Origin: CAZKMQ01 sp964554065
GTDB taxonomy: Bacteria; Patescibacteriota; Patescibacteriia; Magasanikbacterales; JBBTQS01
Assembly: GCA_964554065.1 (NCBI GenBank)
Contig: CAZKMQ010000036.1
Location: 1 to 8,672, forward strand
Direction of reading: 5' to 3'
Length of the DNA stretch: 8,672 bases
A program made the position numbers and the translations under genes. Shown here in pieces: positions 6,000 to 8,672 of the stretch. Within the stretch, counting starts at the first letter, position 1. Each line of letters opens with the position of its first letter. The notes beneath the pieces are model-generated. The model saw only the letters and a list, made by a program, of their open reading frames with translations, had not been told where the DNA came from and did no database searches.

Positions 6000-6389
6000 T
6001 TAAGTCTTTGATGCAGCAGGCTTACGTCCTGAGCCAACACTGGCCTTACGATTACCTCGAACTGTGCGAGTATTAACCTTAGTGCGCTGTCCGCGAACTG
6101 GCAAATGCTTAGTGTGACGTGAACCACGATAACATTTAATATCCTTCAAACGACGAATATTACTCATTACTTCACGACGCAAATCACCTTCAGTCTTATA
6201 CTGCTTCTCAACAATTGCGCGAATCTTGTCTTCTTGCTCGTCACTTAGGTCTTTAGCACGTACTGATTCATCAATTTGAGCTGCAGCCAAAATCTTCTTG
6301 GATGTAACTAGTCCAATACCGTAAATATACGTGAGTGCAATCACGATGCGTTTATCCTTGGGTATAGTTACTCCTGAAATTCGAGCCAT
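6000..6389 (-). CDS. rpsM: Small ribosomal subunit protein S13
   Basis: Ribosomal protein S13 (uS13) of the 30S head, forming bridges to the 50S subunit. It starts MARISGVTIPKDKRIVIALT and has the helix-two-turn-helix signature IYGIGLVTSKKIL (about 23-35). It ends with RGSRHTKHLPVRGQRTKVNT and a basic tail. At 129 residues it is slightly longer than the ~118 of E. coli because of the C-terminal tail. The start is 3 nt after the rpmJ stop and is the only one in the operon with a recognisable ribosome binding site (AAGGA). Confidence 0.97.
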   Translation of the reverse strand: MARISGVTIPKDKRIVIALTYIYGIGLVTSKKILAAAQIDESVRAKDLSDEQEDKIRAIVEKQYKTEGDLRREVMSNIRRLKDIKCYRGSRHTKHLPVRGQRTKVNTRTVRGNRKASVGSGRKPAASKT

Positions 6390-6392
6390 AGA

Positions 6393-6506
6393 TTATCCTT
6401 GTCGTTGCTTATGCTTTGGATTTTTACAAAAAACCACAACGCGGCCTTTACGCCGTGTTACTTTACAGTCTTTACACATTTTTTTAACTGATGCGCGAAC
6501 TTTCAT
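6393..6506 (-). CDS. rpmJ: Large ribosomal subunit protein L36
   Basis: Ribosomal protein L36 (bL36), a very small zinc-ribbon protein of the 50S subunit. The 37-residue reading frame begins MKVRASVKKMCKDCKVTRRK and has the zinc ligands C11, C14, C27 and H32 (C-x2-C-x12-C-x4-H), with GRVVVFCKNPKHKQRQG at the end. The start is the ATG at 6504-6506, 14 nt after the infA stop. The gene is complete and in the standard place between infA and rpsM. It shows the zinc-binding version, like the S4 in the same operon. Confidence 0.96.
   Translation of the reverse strand: MKVRASVKKMCKDCKVTRRKGRVVVFCKNPKHKQRQG
6396..6400 (-). promoter_or_regulatory. Ribosome binding site of rpsM
   Basis: AAGGA on the minus strand, 6 nt before the rpsM ATG, lying within the last codons of rpmJ. 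It is the only Shine-Dalgarno-like motif inside the ribosomal operon. Confidence 0.5.
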
Positions 6507-6520
6507 GTTGTGGATTCAAA

Positions 6521-6742
6521 TTAATAGCGATACACCACCCGCCCTTTAGAAAGGTCGTACGGCGTCATCTCAACGCGCACGCGATCGCCTGCAGTCAGAC
6601 GAATTCTATTCATGCGCATTTTTCCAGATAAGTGCCCTAAAATCACAAGGTCGTTCTCAAGACGAATCTTGAATGTTCCAGCAGGCAACATCTCTTCGAT
6701 GACACCTTGAAACTCTACTACATCTTTACTTTTTGCAACCAT
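6521..6742 (-). CDS. infA: Translation initiation factor IF-1
   Basis: IF-1 blocks the ribosomal A site during initiation and supports IF-2 and IF-3. The 73-residue single OB-fold protein matches the family length of ~72. It shows the motif sequence VVEFQGVIEEMLPAGTFKIR, then GHLSGKMRMNRIRL, then GDRVRVEMTPYDLSKGRVVYRY. The start is the ATG at 6740-6742, first gene after a strong promoter with an untranslated leader of about 30 nt and no clear Shine-Dalgarno. The secY, adk and map genes that often precede infA are not upstream here, so this operon starts at infA. Confidence 0.97.
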   Translation of the reverse strand: MVAKSKDVVEFQGVIEEMLPAGTFKIRLENDLVILGHLSGKMRMNRIRLTAGDRVRVEMTPYDLSKGRVVYRY

Positions 6743-6781
6743 GAATTATGCCCAAATATCAGGGTGATTAAGACTGGTGAT

Positions 6782-6810
6782 AGTATATAGGAGAGCGGTT
6801 TTGCTGTCAA
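6782..6810 (-). promoter_or_regulatory. Promoter of the infA-rpsI ribosomal operon
   Basis: On the minus strand, perfect -35 TTGACA (6805-6810), 17-nt spacer, and -10 TATACT (6782-6787, 5 of 6). Predicted start of transcription near 6775, leaving a leader of about 32 nt before infA. No other good promoter was seen inside the operon, so all nine genes are probably one transcript. Confidence 0.8.
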
Positions 6811-6903
6811 TAGCTAGAATAAGGTATTTCACTGTTTTTCCACTGCTTATTTTAGGCAAAACTTTCTGATGTTCTCTATGACGGCTAACTTATGCACAGT
6901 AGG

Positions 6904-6932
6904 TTGACGTGTTGAGCGGGTTGTGGTAGTGT
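6904..6932 (+). promoter_or_regulatory. Promoter of ncRNA copy B
   Basis: -35 TTGACG (6904-6909), 17-nt spacer ending TTGTGG, and weak -10 TAGTGT (6927-6932) with an extended TG motif. A G-rich discriminator GAGGGG follows. The architecture matches the promoter of copy A. It is divergent from the infA promoter about 95 bp away. Confidence 0.6.
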
Positions 6933-7080
6933 GAGGGGTCAGCAATAAGCACTTCATGTAATACCGCTGTCATGTGCTGACTTGGGCTAATAAAGTGGGC
7001 CTTTCATAAGTAATTCATTAGCCCACCTAACATTCTTGCTTACATAAAGAGCATGTAAAATACAGCATCGGTGCAAGCAA

Positions 7081-7112
7081 GCCGAGGACTCATTCGAGTT
7101 CTCGGTATTTTT
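7081..7112 (+). repeat. Inverted 32-nt repeat, partner at 2638-2669 (minus)
   Basis: The 32 bases from 7081 to 7112 (terminator hairpin plus T tract) are identical to the reverse complement of 2638-2669. The two lie 4.4 kb apart in inverted orientation, one on each side of the ribosomal operon, and are the most conserved part of the two ncRNA copies. Confidence 0.9.
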
Positions 7113-7113
7113 T
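7082..7113 (+). terminator. Intrinsic terminator of ncRNA copy B
   Basis: Hairpin CCGAGGACTC (7082-7091), loop ATTC, GAGTTCTCGG (7096-7105), followed by TATTTTTT. Ten pairs with one G-T wobble. Confidence 0.88.
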
Positions 7114-7148
7114 ATTTTAGTTTGATATGTGCTAAGCTAAAACAGCTT

Positions 7149-7262
7149 ATGAAATCATTTTCAAAATTCAAAAAAGAACTACTGAGTGATCCTGAATTTC
7201 GATTGATCAAGTCAGTTGTTGCAAAACGATTAGCAAAAAACCTAACAGCATGGTCATTCTAG
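7149..7262 (+). pseudogene. Possible truncated XRE-type antitoxin start (37 codons)
   Basis: A 37-codon frame from the ATG at 7149 reads KFKKELLSDPEFR early on, then VAKRLAKNLT. This resembles the N-terminus of XRE-family helix-turn-helix antitoxins, where a DPEFR-like segment leads into an ARI-x-x-GLTQ helix. Here the frame stops just where the helix-turn-helix should begin, and the spacing before that point is about 8 residues short. The last codons overlap the end of the convergent glycosyltransferase by 9 bp. No Shine-Dalgarno is visible. It follows directly after ncRNA copy B. It may be a decayed remnant, a genuine small protein, or chance; the similarity is recognised by eye only. Confidence 0.35.
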
Positions 7263-8672
7263 AATTGGCGTAAACAAGAACGTACTTGTTGTGTTTTCAA
7301 ATTCCTCATCTAGCGCCGCAGTATTCAAATACTGCAATTTATTTTCTGAAAAATACAGAATTTTTGTTTCAGCGCGATCAAGATGAGTTTTTTGTGTGGA
7401 TCCGACGCGGAAAAGAAGTTTTGCACGATCTCCAGTCTGAAATTTATAATCATAATTCCACAACTCACTCAACACATGTTCAGATTCATAATTTGCTTTT
7501 CCGTATAGTTTTGCGGAATTTTTTGTTATATATCCATTATCCACGCGCTCCCAAGTTAGTTTTGGACTTAAATCACTGCCAGATAAACGTGTATACAAAG
7601 GCAGCCTTTCGATCTCTCCTGAAAATCCTGGATACCACAGTGCGGTCATTTGAGCAAAACCATTACGTAAAATATGCGCCTGTTCATTCGCTTCAGGCAA
7701 ACCAAGCACAAGCACATGATCATTGCGCGCGCGAGACATTACATTTGGAATTTGCTCAACAATCGACTGGTTTACATCTCCTGATCTTTGCCAAGCCAAA
7801 TGGTTTGTTGTGAGAAAAACTCCTGAATACACAATCATTCCAGCAAACAACAAAATAAATAAGTCATGCACACGCATTAACTCAACCACTATCAACCCGA
7901 ATAAAATCACAATAAAAATAGACGGCGTATAAAAGAAGCGCTCCCCTTCTCCTGAAATCCGATCAAAAGAAAACAAAAGCATTGGCAACAAACTAAAAAC
8001 AAATGATGCAATTAACAATCCAGCTAATGATACATATTCTCTCAAAACAACAAAGACTACCGCAACAATCACCAAAGCCGCACCAGCGCCAATCAAAATA
8101 TTATCTCCAACATAATCAACAATAACCCAGCGCCATTCACTTACAAAAACTCCTGCAGACAAAACAATATTCAGCAGAGTTTTTATCACGCCTTCCACAG
8201 AAATCTGACTTAATGTAACGCTATAACTCCCAATACTTCCAGCCAGCGCCAAAAATCGCAAAGCTAAATACGATCCACCAAGAACAGCCGCTGGCACTAC
8301 CCAACTCACAATCTCGCCATACCACAAATCTTTACGTGTTCTCATTGAATGACTAAATACATACACATCAATCAGAATCAAAATCACTGGCAGCATTATC
8401 GAATGCTCTTTAGACAAAAGCGCCAAACTCCACAAAACCAAAGTAAACAACAACCACAGCTTCGCATGAACACGACAGAACATAATAAAACACACAATCG
8501 CAGCAGAAATGAAAAAGCCAGCAAACGCGTCCGGATATCCTGCAACCCACATCACCACCTCACTGTGTGTTGGAATGACTAAAAATAGCAATGCAGCAAA
8601 AAAACCAACCACATGTCGTGTTTTTACACGTGGCATAAGCAATACAGCAATCACATATACACAAAACGAAGT
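7254..8672 (-). CDS. Multi-pass GT-C type glycosyltransferase (mannosyltransferase-like), start outside window
   Basis: The frame is open to the right edge; a GTG at 8652-8654 is available as a start, but the frame continues upstream and the first helix and catalytic loop are probably missing. Numbering from that GTG, the segments PTHSEVVMWVAGYPDAFAGF (28-47) and SKEHSIMLPVILILIDVY (81-98) match the membrane core of TMTC/ArnT-like GT-C enzymes, which use polyprenyl-phosphate sugars on the outer face of the membrane. ERFFYTPSIFIVILFGLIV (about 238-256) is another family-like segment. About 8-9 membrane helices are followed by a soluble C-terminal region of about 180 residues (from ~288). It is probably involved in surface glycan or glycoprotein synthesis, as are the genes at the left end. 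Substrate not determinable. Confidence 0.75.
   Translation of the reverse strand, partial: TSFCVYVIAVLLMPRVKTRHVVGFFAALLFLVIPTHSEVVMWVAGYPDAFAGFFISAAIVCFIMFCRVHAKLWLLFTLVLWSLALLSKEHSIMLPVILILIDVYVFSHSMRTRKDLWYGEIVSWVVPAAVLGGSYLALRFLALAGSIGSYSVTLSQISVEGVIKTLLNIVLSAGVFVSEWRWVIVDYVGDNILIGAGAALVIVAVVFVVLREYVSLAGLLIASFVFSLLPMLLFSFDRISGEGERFFYTPSIFIVILFGLIVVELMRVHDLFILLFAGMIVYSGVFLTTNHLAWQRSGDVNQSIVEQIPNVMSRARNDHVLVLGLPEANEQAHILRNGFAQMTALWYPGFSGEIERLPLYTRLSGSDLSPKLTWERVDNGYITKNSAKLYGKANYESEHVLSELWNYDYKFQTGDRAKLLFRVGSTQKTHLDRAETKILYFSENKLQYLNTAALDEEFENTTSTFLFTPILE

Larger units (their letters stand above)
6938..7113 (+). ncRNA. Predicted structured non-coding RNA, copy B (~176 nt)
   Basis: Plus-strand paralogue of copy A with the same size and order of elements. 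Helix 1 pairs 6938-6944 (GTCAGCA) with 6975-6981 (TGCTGAC) and may extend outward by G-U pairs. A 2-nt linker leads to helix 2, 6984-6991 (GGGCTAAT) with 7017-7024 (ATTAGCCC). The conserved ACCTAACA linker is at 7025-7032. Helix 3 is CTTGC (7035-7039) with GCAAG (7073-7077), or a shifted 7-pair register with 7075-7081. Inside helix 3 are two small hairpins, ACAT/ATGT (7042-7045, 7053-7056) and GCA-TCGG-TGC (7065-7074). The RNA ends in a terminator identical to that of copy A. The divergence between copies is concentrated in loops, with paired changes in helices. Family and function unknown. Confidence 0.72.

Noticed and set aside
6938..7113. 6S RNA as identity of the paired RNAs
   Set aside because: Length and the existence of two copies would fit, but the fold I can draw is three successive helices plus a terminator, not one long rod with a central bubble. 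Not excluded until a covariance search is run.
7071..7148. Upstream extension of the 37-codon frame to a GTG at 7071
   Set aside because: The extension would be translated from the terminator hairpin of ncRNA copy B. The ATG at 7149, where the antitoxin-like sequence starts, is more plausible.
1..8672. CRISPR array, insertion sequence or phage genes
   Set aside because: No regularly spaced direct repeats, transposase, integrase or phage structural genes were seen on either strand.

Overview
The window looks like a low-GC bacterial chromosome segment, most consistent with a Patescibacteria/CPR-type organism. The hints are a compact, tightly abutted ribosomal-protein operon with almost no Shine-Dalgarno sequences, an RNA polymerase alpha subunit that stops after its N-terminal domain, short ribosomal proteins, and neighbouring cell-surface glycan genes. 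TGA serves as an ordinary stop here, which argues against the TGA-recoding lineages (Gracilibacteria/Absconditabacteria). Lineage assignment is inference.

Layout. Bases 1-2022 (minus strand) hold a lipid-linked glycan flippase followed, with an ATGA overlap, by a family-4 type glycosyltransferase that runs off the left edge. A strong promoter sits so close to the flippase start that the mRNA is probably leaderless. A hypothetical 131-residue gene (2111-2506, minus) with its own promoter, a strong Shine-Dalgarno and a terminator comes next. Bases 2507-3013 contain no convincing gene but are dense with structure: a predicted ~176-nt non-coding RNA (copy A) with promoter and terminator, and a ~145-bp inverted-repeat element that folds as a long stem carrying four hairpins and overlaps the rpsI stop codon.

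Bases 3014-6742 (minus) are the operon infA-rpmJ-rpsM-rpsK-rpsD-rpoA-rplQ-rplM-rpsI. It is driven by a near-consensus promoter at 6782-6810, with gene gaps of only 1-14 nt. It makes translation initiation factor 1, ribosomal proteins L36, S13, S11, S4, L17, L13 and S9, and RNA polymerase alpha.

Bases 6743-7148 hold the operon promoter and, divergently on the plus strand, a second copy (B) of the same ~176-nt RNA. Bases 6811-6903 between the two promoters show nothing I recognise. A 37-codon ORF resembling the start of an XRE-family antitoxin follows copy B. The right end (7254-8672, minus) is a multi-pass GT-C type glycosyltransferase, cut by the window edge.

The most interesting content is the pair of paralogous, apparently undescribed structured RNAs. 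They lie in opposite orientation on either side of the ribosomal operon, with compensatory base changes in a helix, a shared promoter architecture and an identical 32-nt terminator hairpin. Second are the multi-hairpin element after rpsI and the RpoA without its C-terminal domain.
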